Positions 37,101 through 52,389 of a stretch of DNA of 64,000 bases are shown piece after piece. The notes below the pieces were generated by a model. That model saw nothing but the letters and a program-made list of their open reading frames with translations, did not search any database and had not been told where the DNA came from. The position numbers were made by a program, and so were the translations under genes. Source of the stretch: Opisthocomus hoazin. Lineage: Eukaryota; Chordata; Aves; Opisthocomiformes; Opisthocomidae. The stretch is from contig NC_134433.1 of NCBI RefSeq assembly GCF_030867145.1, positions 10,739,216 to 10,803,215 of the forward strand, given 5' to 3'. Each line of letters starts with the position of its first letter. Position 1 is the first letter of the stretch.

Positions 37101-40063
37101 GAGCAGACCAGATGACACAGTCTTCAAGATGACTTCTGAAGGCAATAAAAATGATGGCTTTACTTTATACTTCTCAGCACCAACCAGTTAGGGCAAAAGC
37201 CTCAGTTCTTCAAGCAGTGCCAGCCTTGCATGGATTTTTTTTTTTTCCTTAACACATACAATAGGAGCACAAGAAGTCTGGAATATCCAGATGTGGAATC
37301 ACCACCCCAGCTGCTGGGTGTAAAAGTTATCTTACATGAAACTACAGGTCTCAGCAATTTAACTCCCACTCCTAGCACAAGCAGTAAGAGAAGCTATCAA
37401 GAGAACAAAAACCTGCAGAAGGCAAACAACATTCAGCTTATCAACACACCAAACCACAGCAGTCGGGAGAGATGTTTGTATTTCATAAAAATGATATCTT
37501 TACAGAGACACTGCTAGAGCTGAAGCCAGCAGAATCATTCTGAGACTAACTGCTGCCAAGAAGACCAAAGACAATACAAAAGGATTGGGGTAAATACAGG
37601 AAAAATTCATGGTTTAAAAAAGTTCCTGACCTGAAGGAAGAATAAATGCTGGGTAATTTCCTGTAATAGTTCCTCTTCTACCTTCTCTGGATAGAACTTA
37701 GCCAAAAAATGAAAGCTAACAGGGTCTTCTTTGGGGATTTCTTGATCTAAAACCTGTTTAAAGATAAAATAAAGTCAGCAGCAAAAATAGCACCTAAATG
37801 TCTCAAAATAATATTCCAGAGGAAAAAATCAGAAAACAGTCAATAATCCACTTAAAGCAACCTTTCCATATTTTAGAAGTAAGGGCAATGCTGAGCTTCA
37901 ATCTAACAGCAATCAGTGCATATAGTGGTGATTTGTGTGTGATACTACAGGCCACATGTGATAGAAGCAGACCAAATAACACAACAAACTTCAGTCTTAA
38001 AAAAATGACACCATTGAGTTGTCATGTAACACATTCCTTTAGCTCCTGTGTTAAAAAAAGTAAATCTTTTTATAAGTAGAAAATTGCTTCGCTTTTTTGT
38101 TTCCTATACCTTTTTGTCCATCTTTAACCAGGTGCACATTCCTTTTATTGTGTACTGCAAGCCAAAGAACCAAGTCTCCCTTAAACCAAGTGCTCGGCAC
38201 ACAAGGTCAAACAAGTCCTTTCCCTTCCACTTCATCTAAAAGAAAAAAGAAAATCAAGAAAAACAGGTGTGTTGAATGAATTTGCTACATTTTAGTCAAG
38301 CAAATCAGGCTACCATTTGCCTTTCTCCTATGAACTATTTCACCTTTAGCCTTCAATGAAATATGCCAACTGCTGTCTACAGCAAAGCTGCAACAGTTAC
38401 AATGCTCTACCTCCTCTTCCTCTCCTCCAGAGGAAGAGTCACAGAGCAGCTGTAGTCATTTAACCACGGCATCAAGCATTTTATGAGCACAGGGAACAAG
38501 GATTGTACTATGGATTTCCTAGTACATAGCAAGCTTTTATTAATATTTATAAAAATCTTATTTAATAGTTCATACAAATTGGAGAGACAGAGAAGGGCAG
38601 GGCAAATCAAAGGAGTGTCAGGGAGCAGTGTAGAAATGCCAAACAACAAAAGCAGATCCATCTTCCACATACCTTGGCTATTTCAGTGGCACCAAGCCAA
38701 GCCTTTATGTTACTGGGATTTAAATGAACAGGAGCCTGTCTTTACAGTAATTTAGTAGGCTGGCTCCATAGAGAGTAAACTTTGATTAAAGGTTCTGAAA
38801 TTCAAATATATGATGCCTCATTTTTTCAAAGAATCTCCACTTTTCTTTTATTTGGCTACCTAATCACAGGTCAGCCACTAAAAACTTTATGGCAAAAAAG
38901 TGAACTTTTAGGCAACATTTGGATGGAAAGCAGGAAATCATCCCAGCAAAAGAGCTGTATTTGCAGATAATGGAGAGACAGCAACAGAAGGAATCTGTTA
39001 AGCTGGATTTGTTAACAAGGACTCTGATCTCTAAATCAGATTTTCCAAATCCTTTATTTTCATAATTCTGCCTGCAAGTATTCTAGATCAGAAAGTCACA
39101 GAAGTGCACTGCTTGCGACTAATCTATTCTGTCTCAGAAGGACCTAGTAAACCAAATACTAAATGCCCCACAAGACAGTCAAGTCTCATTAGAATTGCCA
39201 GTCCCATTGGACCTCAGTTTTCTAACTCCTCTCCTCAAAATAACTGTATGGGGTTTTTTTGCTTTTGCTGGATGATTAGGAATTAATCAGGCAGAGTTCT
39301 GTCTCCTCAATAGTGCAGCCCAATTCATTTAGCAATTGATCACTTGCTATATTTGTTTTCTTCCCATATTTTTCTGCAGTTACAATTTCTCTATCCAATT
39401 TACTAGATAACACAACTAATAGAAGAAAAGCCAGCTTTTTCATTTGATCATTTTTCTCTTCTGCCCAGAGATACAAACAGCCATTGTAGTTAAAGAAAAA
39501 CTGAGTTTACAAATGGCAAATTTGAAGAGATTTCCCAGATCAACTGAGCACAATAGTACCATTTTATCAATTATTTTGTAAGCAACATCTTAGGACCAGC
39601 TCTCACCAGACTTCTTTATCCAAGCTGGACATGTCTTAAAGAGTTGTGTCACTTACAGAAAAAGAATGTTGTGGAGAAGCAGGTATACTTACAAACAAGC
39701 CCTGCATCATGTGCTGGAATGCTTATGGAGAAAGCAGGCCTACCGCTCATTTAGCTTGTCACAGTCAAATGGATTTCACGGAAACAGCTTTGAATTCTGA
39801 ATAGTCAGAGTTGTTTAACAGAAGACTGCATCTGAGGCCAAGTAATTGTTTATAAAAATAACAGATCAGTTTTAAGACCATCCACAGACTGATAATCTGA
39901 ACTTTTCAAATTTATGTCTTGCTAATACAAAGGTTAGTTCCCATCTTTCCAGCATTCTGCTGAGGACTCCTACCTCACAGCTGAACTCCATTTCAGCATC
40001 CACTGTTATAATTTTGACTTTAAAAGTTTTCGGCTGTTTCTTCTTCAGACCTCGGATGGACAT
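22198..40063 (-). CDS. NF2L: Merlin-like FERM protein, NF2 paralogue (17 coding exons)
   Basis: This is a membrane-cytoskeleton linker of the ERM/merlin family, expected at the cell cortex and, by analogy with merlin, upstream of Hippo signalling. Minus exons: 39974-40063, 38110-38235, 37631-37753, 33872-33955, 32993-33061, 32692-32774, 31409-31484, 30820-30957, 28956-29030, 28060-28173, 27497-27619, 26713-26930, 25716-25818, 24872-24999, 24143-24293, 23250-23459, 22198-22233. They sum to 1947 bases in one frame (648 aa). The FERM domain spans residues 1 to about 300 ([45 protein letters not shown]). The merlin blue box reads YQLTAEM at 169-175. A coiled coil covers about 310-470. KRLSFEIE places a serine at 510, matching merlin Ser518. 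Exons 2-7, 9-12 and 14 match human NF2 exon lengths as I recall them. The last 81 residues differ from merlin and lack its AFFEEL end. The merlin N-terminal extension before MSxxxLK is also missing. Confidence 0.92.
34350..34440 (-). mobile_element. Possible CR1 3'-end scrap
   Basis: Inside an intron of the merlin-like gene, GGAAGGGACCTCTATACATC followed by AGTCCAACTAGACCAGAT recalls the complement of CR1 3' UTR sequence (AAGGGACCTCT...TCCAAC). It is short and degraded. Confidence 0.35.
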
Positions 40064-43000
40064 ATTTTTTAGTTTATGAGGATAGCCGCACCTGAAATTG
40101 AACATGCATTACATTTAGGGCTGGAAATTCAGTAACATTTTCTTGGCTAGATTCCAAAGTAGGATGAGTCCAAACTTGTAGAATAAAGTCACCTTTAAAC
40201 ATGCATTTTTGTGTCCAAGACAATAAGAAAGGATGTTGGAACAGTAAGTTTAGTTTGACCTTTAAATTTAGTTTGTTCCTTAAAACAAATTGCTCCAAAA
40301 TGTCATTCCTGTCTTTCCTCAGACCTCGGCACACAGGGGGTTCCTACAGTACTAGAAAGAATATCCTTCAGACCTTGTATTGCAAGCTCCAGGGGCCTGC
40401 CTCTCACTACGGCTGAGGACACCTAGGGAACCTCCAATCCAGCCCTCGTGCTCCATACAATCACCGACAGCCATGCAATTCATCAGTCTCTTGCAACAAA
40501 ACTCTGCAATGGATGAATGTCTACAGTTTCATAAAAATAATACCTGGCTTTTGAACAATGCCAACAGAAACATGACATTCCTCATCCCTTTTACATATCC
40601 AAGCAAAATTCCCTCTCTCAAAGGTCTCTACAGTATGTACCAACATCAAATGCATCAGTGGAAACGCCACTTGCAAAAAACACCATAGAGCACTACATCA
40701 CACAGTAAAACCTTATGACAGCAAATCCAACTCAATCCTTGTCCATCAGTTATGACTCCTCAAGCAACTAACCTACTGAGTTTCTTGACAACATGAGATC
40801 TTAACTCCCTGAAATTATACAAATGCCAAGAATATATGCAGTGAAATTAAGCTGAATTTACCATGTTCTCTTGGGCATACTAACTCACAATTATTAAAGT
40901 TATTTAGAACAGAAATTGAGAGGAGTTCTTGTGAAATGAATTTAATTTTGCAGAAGCCTACAGAAAATTCCTTCATAAATCTTCTATTCTAAATAGATTT
41001 GACTGCATGCCATCAAGAAAATTGACAAGACATACTGTTTCCACAGCCACAAGGGTTTTGTGGATACCATTCAAACCAAATGTTGAAAGTTGGGGTTAAA
41101 TGATAGTGTGAATCTGCACTATGCTGTTCGCAGATGTTTATTTCTGAACACAGGAAATCAGCCTGTAAAGTTGTTTTCTTCTTTTTACTTTATAAAATTA
41201 ACAGCTCAGACTTGCACATCCTAGTTAGTATCTGAACTATATAGGTCAAGAAAAGACTGAGGCATTCTTGGTTTCCTACAATATAAGACTATTACAGTGT
41301 GGCAGACTTCCAATCTCTCCTTCACGAATTCCAAAAGAAAGTTCTAGTTTAAACTGAAAAGTTCCATTCATCTGTACCTTCCAGGATTTTATAAAATATC
41401 TTGTCTCCTTCTTTGCTTCTGCTGAGCTCTAAATTGGCTTGCAAAATGTACTGATTTTCCATTTACTTTGTATGTGCCCCTCATCCAAAAATTTCAAGTA
41501 GCTAAATAGGAGGTACAACGTACATGGAAGTTTTTCTTTTCAAATTTTAGGGAAGTTGAGGCAGAGAACAGTTGAGTTAGTTACCAAATCATATGGACAT
41601 CAGCAGCAGAGTTGAGAACAAGTACTTGAGACAACTCAGAGTGGGGAAGAAAAGCTCAGGAGGAAATTCATCTTTCTGACACCATTAAGACCAGGTCAGG
41701 AGTCCTCTCCCTCCAGTTGGCTCTGGTAAAGCTTCTGTTGAAGTCTTGTTCGGTTTGGGGCAACACACTTCAGGAAAGATAATGGGCTAACTGGAGAGAA
41801 ATCCAAAGGCTAGAAAATAATCTGTGGTAAAATACAAGTACCGGTTAGTACAGAGAAGAGACAAGTGTGATGAGACATTATAGTATCTGCTTCCCATGAC
41901 CACAATGGTTAGGACAAGGAATAATGGGGCTTAACTAAATTGCAGACAGGTTGCACACTGAGAAAAATTCACTAAGAACATTATGATGCTGGAAAAGCAT
42001 AGGATGTAATTTCTATCCAAAACAGTGTGACTGTATCTGCTCCCCCTCAAACCTGACAGAACTACCAGCCCTCAAAGCACCCTACTCTGGCTGGTCCTTC
42101 TGCTGGTGCCTGCCACCAGTCCTAGGAGAGGCCAGTTCACACTACCAGGAGTCAGTGCAAGCCTGGGTGCTTCGTAGGCATATCCAGAGCCCAAATCCCA
42201 TCACCCCCAGGGTACCCCTTGTCCTCGGGGAATATTTTTTGAGAGGCGCAAAAAACAGATCTTGCCACACACATGTTTCCTCTATAATTTAGGCAACACC
42301 TCAGTGCACATTATGAGCAGAGCTCAGGTGCTTTCTACTTTGCATAGAAAAGTGTTTTCAGTTAAGGCAAAAGGAATATTTAAAAAACAAATGACCAGTG
42401 GTATGGTGTAATGTGACCATAATATCGACAAGGAGAGTATCACGTGAAGGCATCCAAAACAGCAGTAATTATTCCAGTTAATTTTTTGATCTCCAACCTG
42501 CAAGCTGCAACACAGGTAACATCAAAATTGTATTTTAACCTGTTATATTCCAAAGATCTTTCCTGTCCAGTTTTCTTCAAAATAGAGATTTACTGTAAAT
42601 AATTATACCACTGGATACAGCAGTTAAAGCATGACAATGACAAACTACTACACAATACTGGAAACAAACCCTTCTTCTGGTAATTCTAGAAGAAACACCA
42701 ATGGCTGAAGACAAAGGAGAAAAGAGCTTCATAATTCATTTTTAATATGTAATTTGAAACGGCCAATTGAATTAAGTAGGAACTTGAAGTTAGGGCCAGT
42801 ACAGAACATTCTCAAAGAGTTTCATATGGAAAACACTGAACAGATAATATTGAACAACTGCAGAAGAATGTACTAATTTTCTCAAAATATGAGAAAAACC
42901 CCAGTCCTTCATTTTTACTTTGAAGCTCTTTTTCTTGTATAACCTGGTTGAAACGACAATATAATTTGTTCAATATTTCCAATAGCATTTTTTTCTTTCC

Positions 43001-46000
43001 AGAATTTTTATTCCATGGAAAAGTACATTCTGACTCACAGTGAAAAGCCATTTTTGAATATCAAATTTTCCCAAGAAATGTAAACTGCATTTTAATCAAT
43101 AGCACTGGTAAAGAAATAGAAAAGGTTTTCACACTGAATAGCTTAAATAAATGTCAGACACTGACAACATAAGCGAAGGCACTTAACAGTCAAGTTTCTA
43201 GAAAAATAACTTTCAAGTAAGAGAAATCTTGCCGAATAAGACAATCTGGGTTTGCAATCTTTGTTTAAACGTAAAAGCAATCCACTCCCTAGATCCCTGT
43301 TAATAACAACATTTAACTGTGAATCATGTGCAACGTGTTTCAAGATAGAGTTTCTGTCACTGAGCTCCAGCGATTTATTTCTGCAGTTGCCAGAGGGATC
43401 TAAGCTCAAAGCTCAGAAGCAGCAAAATGCAATAGATCAGAGCATACCATAACCTTCCCAAATAACACAATTAATCCAAAATAGGGCAGGGTGATAAGAG
43501 ATTCCTGTCCAGCCAGAAGCTGGGAACAGACAGTTCAGAAGCTGTGAATGTCCACAGCTTCTCCTGAACCTTACAAAAACCAACAGAAAGAGGATAAAAG
43601 CTTTGCCTGATGAGGGGAACAGAAATGCAGTGATGAGGAATATAATTTGCAGGAACTGAATGGTCCTGACTCTGCCTTTTAGTATGTTCATGTCCAAGAT
43701 GAAAGAACTAACATCCACCAGCTCTGACTGGATTATAGTGCTCTCCCTTCTTGACAATGACAAACTAGTGCCCGAGCACTGGTGGTGCGAGGGAAACTGG
43801 GAACAGCAGGCAATAGCAAGAAGAACTGGCAAGACAACTCTTGCAAGGAGTGATGCTTATCTGTATCACAGCACTAGATGGGCAGTTGTGTTACACCACT
43901 GCACTGCACACTATTGAAACTGGAAATAACCCACATGTCATATAGCACTCACAGTATTAAGTGAAAAGTACAAAGAGAAAGAAAGGGCAATCAGCATTCC
44001 CCCCAAAAAAGCTCAATAAATCCACCAGAATACAGTGCATTAGAGACCTACGCAGAGAAATACCTCAGTGAACAATATGTAATTAACCTTCCCAAGAGTG
44101 AGAATACAATTTACTTCCAGTTCAGCATTTCCAAGGTGAAGGGATGGTTTGCAGGGCTCTCCACAGGATATAAAGGCTTCCGTCCACATGGCACTTGCTC
44201 TGTGACAACCATGCATGAGCTATTACCATCCAATCATGCTTTGGTCAGCCACACTGAAGTGAAAAAGCATCTGTTCTCACACACACAAAATCCAGCAGCA
44301 CTTCTTAAGGTGAGATCTCCTTAGTCTCAGCTGCAGACAGGCTAGGAATTAATGGAAATTGTAAGACCCCTCTCTTATACCCACAAAAGCAGTCTGCCCT
44401 TAAGGATCAACACATGCACGGGGGCAGCAACTGTACCATCTGCTAACAAAGTCCTTACACAAGCTGGAAACATCAAACCCTTCAGAGTGCAGTGGGGTTT
44501 AAATATATAAGGCTTGGGAAGTACTTTAAGAGCCACCAGTTGAAGATGCTTGAAGCATCAACTGCAAAAGTACATTAACATAGACACTACCACAATTTGA
44601 AAGTCTCCTGTCATCACTGAAATATTTACTGCAACTATTTATCACAAATTCCCCTGGCTCATTATGTTTCTCCCAGTTCCTGAATTTCTATACTTCAGCT
44701 CAGAAATTAATGCAACCAATTTGAATGTAGACAATACAGGAAAGCGTTGCAGGCTTTTTACAGTTGTTGACTCACAGTTCTGCCTGTGCTCCCTGCCCAA
44801 GTAACAATTTACGTAAAGAATTCACTGTTTTAAAATGGGTCAGCAATATAAAGGCTTTTCATACCATTCAATCTAAAAAGAAGCTATCTAAAGGCATCAT
44901 TTGGAATAAAGACTTACCTCACAGATCATTTTCTGAACAAAGTAAGAAAATAAATTCTCTTTAATCCAAAACTCTGTATTTTTCAGCAGACATCAATATC
45001 CAGCCCTCACAAGTTCTGCCACTGAAAATAAAATCCAAGAACAACTTTTATACTTGATCCCCTTTCCTTTGTTTCCTATGAACTGCAGCATGTTAGCGCC
45101 CTCTGAAAAATCAAAGAATTGCTTTCCCAGGTGATATGAAAGGCTCTTAACCATTTCCTGCCTGTGCCAGCAAGACTCCTCCCCACTTCTCTCCACTGTA
45201 ATTCAAGCAACAAGGCACTAAAATAACAGAAGCCCATGAATCTTGACTTGGTATCTGTAACAACTGATAATGAACTTCCAAATAACTCCTTTGATCGTAT
45301 TTGATTAAATTATTTCAACAGTGTCTCCAGCCATACAAAGAATAGCCTGCTCTCATCATGCCCAGCCACCTTAAAAAGGGAAGCTGCAGAGTGCTGTCCT
45401 GTTAAGTAAATACAATTCCCTACCTGCCCTCTTCCTGTGGTGAGAGATAATGGACAATAATGCCTAAACAGAACAAGTCTGAAAAGTGGGCAGCAGCCAA
45501 AATACTTGCCAGCAGAAAGAGATAAATGAACACATTTAAATTAAAAAAAGGATGGCCTCAGCCTGAAGTCACAGAACAGAGCCCAAAAGCTCCAGGAGCT
45601 GCCAGGAGCGCATTACCTCAAAGGCAAGGGCAAAGTCAAGACGTTTTTTGCCATTATGCAGTTTGTATGTTTTGTTTTTCAATCCTCCATTTTGGATACC
45701 GATTCACAGAATTTCTGCCAGGGTATGGATAAGCAAGAACAGCAGGCCAGCTCCCACTTCATACACAATACAATCATTCCAGATTTATATAGTTCACCTT
45801 CAAGATTTGGCTCATTTACATAACTTAACAGCAGGTGGAACACAAACCTACTTCCCATGCAGACCTCAGTACCACACAGCCACAAAGAGACTGCGCTGAC
45901 ACTCAGCTTCACCCCCTGAAATTCAAGTTGCAAAACAGCCCCTCAGCTCTCACACCTCTGCCTCCTCACCTCCTTCCAGCACCTCCAGGCCCAGGCCTGC

Positions 46001-46250
46001 TGCGTAGCGCGCCCAGCCCCACAGCACAACACACTGCTGGTGAACATGGCACTCAGATCTGTTATTTGTATTAAAAACCAGGCTGGATTCCACCGCGTGA
46101 GCGCAGAGAGACCAGAGGCAGCGCAGGTCTCCCCACAGGCAGCGGCTCCCTGAGGTAACAGGGCCCACATGCAGCTCCTGCTCCCCCATCGCCACAGGCC
46201 CAGGCAGGGGCCCCTGCCCCCCTCAGCCTAGTAGATGATAAAAACCTGAA
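40064..46250. other. 5' region of the merlin-like gene, probably its first intron
   Basis: No coding exon was recognised. On minus, TTTCAG before GTGCGG (about 40091-40096) could be the acceptor joining an upstream untranslated exon to the ATG exon. A possible donor for such an exon reads AGGAG|GTGAGG on minus near 45966-45976. Both are guesses from short motifs. The rest is AT-rich intronic sequence. Confidence 0.4.
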
Positions 46251-46319
46251 CTTCCATCGGGTTTAGTCTCTGACTATACACTGAGGCAGCCCCAGAGCCA
46301 CCAGCAGAGACCACCGCAG

Positions 46320-46730
46320 TACCCCGGCCTCTCACCCCCCTGCGCCTTTAAAACCTCCCCGGGAGGCTCCTCCCCTGCCCGCCGCTGGCCCCGCCCCGCT
46401 GCCGCGCGGCTCTTCCTGCTTCAGCTCCGCCCCTTCCGGCTCCGTTTCTTTAAGACCCCTGAGGCGCGGTGGCGGCAGCGTTGCTGGTGAGGGGGGCCAG
46501 GGGATGGCTGCGGTGGAGCCAGGGCGGTGGGGCTGGGGCCGGGGCTGGGGCTGCTTCCCGGGGCCGGAGGTGCCCGAGGCGCTGAGCTGAGGCCTGGCGC
46601 CTGCGAGACAGGGCCTTCCCCCTCAGCCATGCCGGTAAGGGAAGTTGCTGCGGCTGGGCCCGGCGCGGAGGGCTGTGGAGACCCGGGGGGGGGGGGGGGA
46701 GGGGAAGGCCCCGAATCTGTTTGAACTTCC
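46320..46730. promoter_or_regulatory. CpG island, probable bidirectional promoter (merlin-like gene / MRPS17)
   Basis: A sharp rise in GC and CpG content separates the minus-strand merlin-like gene from plus-strand MRPS17. CCCTTCCGGCTCC at about 46430 contains an ETS-type CTTCCGG motif, common in promoters of nuclear-encoded mitochondrial genes. A probable untranslated MRPS17 first exon ends at 46486 (GCTG|GTGAGG). An alternative donor follows ATGCCG at 46634. Joined to the coding exon, that ATG would only make a nine-codon upstream frame. Confidence 0.65.
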
Positions 46731-47898
46731 TCCTTTAACCTCTTCTTCCGTGTGAGGTACGCCTAGCCTAGCTGTCTGTCTCCTGTCTTCCTGGTATCTC
46801 CCTTGTGCTTTGTGGGTGTTGCTTATTTCGTAGGCATTTGCCTCTGCTTGGCCTGGTCCCTGTGCAGTTCTTAGCTGTGTGTTACAGGAAGAGGGCTCTT
46901 GCACTGACCCCTTCCTCCAGCCCTGTGGGTCACACTGCTGAGTCAAGGGTGGTAAAAGCAACCACAAGTATTGCTGCCTGAAACATTCTATCCTATGGAT
47001 GTGTCCCTGTATCCCTAAACTTTGATGTGTTGCAACATTAAGGCAAGAGTCACTTAGTTTTACAAAATAGATGGAGAATTCCACAGGTGTCAGTTGTGCT
47101 TAATAGTACATAGCTGAGTGGGAGAGAAGTCATTAGCCTTCATCAGTTTTTAATACTGGCTCAAGTCTTCTAATGTTTAGCTATCTATTTTGCCTGTGAC
47201 TCTTGCAAGAGTGGTATAGAAAGCTCTCCCTAACTAAACAAAACAAGTAGGTAGGGGAGTATAATTATTTCCAGGAAAGATACAGCTCAAAAGTGATTAC
47301 ACTTACTGTAGGTCAGACAGCTCTTTGATAGGTCATTTAACCTTTGAGAAGTCTATTACCTTTCCTAGGTTGCATCAGCTCAGCTAATAACGAGATACAC
47401 AGAAGCAAATGACTCTGACCAGAAGTTATAGGTTGCTCCCTGTTTGGGTTAACTCGGGTCATATACAGACCTGATTAACAGGTCTCCAGAAAAAACAGCT
47501 GCTGGCATATGAGTTAAATTCATAATAATTTCCACAACTGCACATTTCTATATTGTGTATGTGGCAATTGGTATGATTCAAAATAATTTTGTCAACTTTG
47601 TGGGATAAGGTCTTATCCTCACACTATTATTTCCATTCTTGCTATCCTGAAGTGACTTTCCCTGGTAATGGGGATGTGTTCATATCCCTTCTTACATTGT
47701 GAAACAAGGCTGAGGTATTGCAATATATGGAGTTTTTAACTGCTTACACCTATCCTGTTTTTCCAACAAAATGATGTAATTGAGCTGTTAGTCTGAAATG
47801 GGAATCATAATTTTGATATTGATCAGAAATTGATTATGTTTTTTGTTAAAATAACTTGTCTGCTTGCTTGTTGCCAGGCCGTGGATGACCATAACTAA

Positions 47899-49811
<1,913 letters not shown>

Positions 49812-49883
49812 TGTGGAAAATATTTAAACAGAAGGCTTTTCAGCTTGTCTCTGTCAGGGATTTTCGGGGCCCTGCTGTTGTAC

Positions 49884-49889
49884 ATTAAA
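49884..49889 (+). terminator. Candidate polyA signal ATTAAA of MRPS17
   Basis: The variant signal ATTAAA lies about 75 bases after the stop. A canonical AATAAA at 50385-50390 is an alternative giving a longer 3' UTR. Confidence 0.35.
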
Positions 49890-50390
49890 TGTTTCAGTGA
49901 TATCTGTAGTCTAAATAGTAAACATAGTTGCTTATAAGAAGAGATGTTACAGATTGATAGCCACCTTGAATTTTTAAATGAAAATACAGAGAAAATGTGA
50001 ATTTAGTGTTAACACTTCATTTAGTTGCATGTAGTTTTTCCCCAAGCCTTGACAGAATCAAAAGCCAGCTGGTCACTTGGAATGACTCCTCTGTGTTGAG
50101 AAAGGCAAGAGTACAACTGTATAATGTTTAAGTTTGGTGGGAGGGTTGTTATATTATTTGATTGTTCTGCATTTCAGATGGTCTTTTGTGGTTTGTAGGA
50201 TTACTTAAGATAATGCTATTAAACCTTTTGAAAGAAGTGTAGAATTTTAAAACCAGCTATCTGCATATATCCTTATTTCCTCTTATAGTTGTTCATACCA
50301 CATTGCAGTATCTTCTAACTTACAAAATCTCTTAAAAAAAAAAAAAGCCACTGCCACTTGCCCTTATAATGGCAGTAAGGTGAGAATAAA

Positions 50391-52380
50391 AACTTGGGTA
50401 GCTTAGCATGGTTGCCCTTGTAACCTGTCCAAAGGAAGTATTTAGTTCTGGGAGAGATGGATGTCTTTGAACTGCCAGCAGGAAATAGAATCTGATAAGA
50501 ATACAAAACCAAAAAAAGTAGAAGTGAAGATGATTAGGTTTCTCATCAGAAAAGCTAATTAAAACAACACATTTTGGGAGAGATACAGGTGCTGATTTGC
50601 CTCATACTTTAATATGAAACCAGAAGGCCATAGGAGTTAATGATTAAAGATCACTTTATCCTGCTGCAGCTCTGGGGATCTTGTGTCCTGTCTTCCAGGA
50701 CATAAAGCAAACTAAGAGTGTGCAGCTGTTGCAGCAGCCTTGTGTTGCTGACTTTTCATCAAGATCTAAGGTGGCTTCTGCTTCAAAATCCAGTGTTTGT
50801 GGAGGCAGCATTCCATGTCCTTGTATGGAGGGGAGTGGTATACTAAAGCTATGAGAAATCCGTTTTGAAGTGTCTACCTGTTATTGGTCTTTAAGATCAG
50901 AAGCTAAGCAAGGTGTATGTGAACAGAGTTCCTCTGACCTAAAATATCTTACTTTAGGAAACTGAGCCAGCTTACACTAGTAAGCTCTCAGTTGTGTTTT
51001 CTTCCATTGTCAGTGGTGTAAATCACTTGCTTTTTATAACTTCCTTCACCTGCACAAAATCAGTTTCAGCCTGCAATCTGCTAATGAAGTGCAATTCAAC
51101 TCAGCAAATTATTTGGGCCAGGAAGAATGAGAAACATACATTTGCTTCAGTGCCTCAAACAAACAAAAAAAATACTGCTCTTTGAAGGTTAGTCCTCGAG
51201 TACTCTTCTGCATGTCAGATCAATCTGGGATGTCAAGACACCTTGATTCAAATGTCTGTGTAAATCAATAATGTGAATGTGGCCTCTGACTTTGAGGAGG
51301 TGTCTTAAACACATGGCTGTAGGTTATTCTTGTTGATATGTTTGTTGAAGTGGTTAAGGTTTATGTAAATTACTCAGTAACTGTAGCTGGCTGATTAAAG
51401 CCCTCATTGGGAAGTGGAAGGAAACATCAGCTCTGATGCCTGCTCGAGTGAATGTGAAACTTCATCCCTAGCAGAGATTGAGAGAAATCAGACCCAGGCT
51501 AGCACGTGGCCCTGCGCTGTAGGAAATACACTTCAGTTGTATCCAAGCAGGCAGTAAATGATTTTGACCCTCAGGACTTAATGTGAGTATTTTAATAACT
51601 AGAGATATAATGGTTTTAAGAAATAGAAAAAGTTTCCTGTTTGGTTAATGAGTTGCATCCACATCTACTTGTGAAAGTAAATCATCTTTCCATGTATCTC
51701 CTGTGACTTTTCTTGAGTAGCTGTGAAAATGTCATTTTTTTGAGATTGATGCATCACAGAATGTTGTTAGGTTTTTTCCAGTTTACGGGTAGGCTCTTAG
51801 AGGGTTGCTCAAGAGCTCAAGGTGCTGTCAGACCAAAATGTGATTAAATGTACATAGTTTGAAGTGCAATTCCTTTTTAAGAATGATGATGACAATTCTA
51901 GGTTACATTTTTTTTAAAGAGGCACTGCAAACATTGTACTTTACTGATGTTAAATCACATTGCATGTGCTAGCCTCTGACTTAGAGTGCTGATATAAAAA
52001 TCCTAAAGTGGCAATGGCAGCTGTGCAGTGATGTGATGGTGTATGTGAAGTTTGTATGTAGGAAGACAGGGTTTGGTCATTAACTTGCTCTGTATGTTTA
52101 TTGGCTAGTTGCTTTTAGAACTGTCCTTTAATAGCCTCAATGTAAGTTTATTAAATTATTTAAGAATTTGACTATAGCACATGCCACCAGTTCAGCTAAA
52201 TTAAATACTACTGTAGCTGGAGCAGTGTGAAGAAAACATTTCAGCTATCTGTGGGTGAAAAAATCTATTTGGGCAATAAGAAACAAGTTTTTGCACATGA
52301 TTTTAAACAGTGCTTGGGCTCTTCCTTGGTGTTTTTCAGGCGAGACCCCAAACCAGGGCTGGGGTCACCCCAAAAGCTGA
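50391..52380. other. Intergenic between MRPS17 and NIPSNAP2
   Basis: AT-rich sequence with only short open frames and no recognised repeat or RNA gene. Parts up to the NIPSNAP2 CpG island may be distal promoter. Confidence 0.5.
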
Positions 52381-52389
52381 GCAGCCGGG

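Noticed and set aside
22198-40063. Calling this gene NF2 (merlin) itself, or ezrin/radixin/moesin
   Set aside because: Exon structure, coiled-coil sequence and the KRLS site are merlin-type, excluding ERM. Divergence across the FERM domain, the different tail and the NIPSNAP2 neighbourhood argue for the paralogue rather than NF2, which sits by NIPSNAP1.
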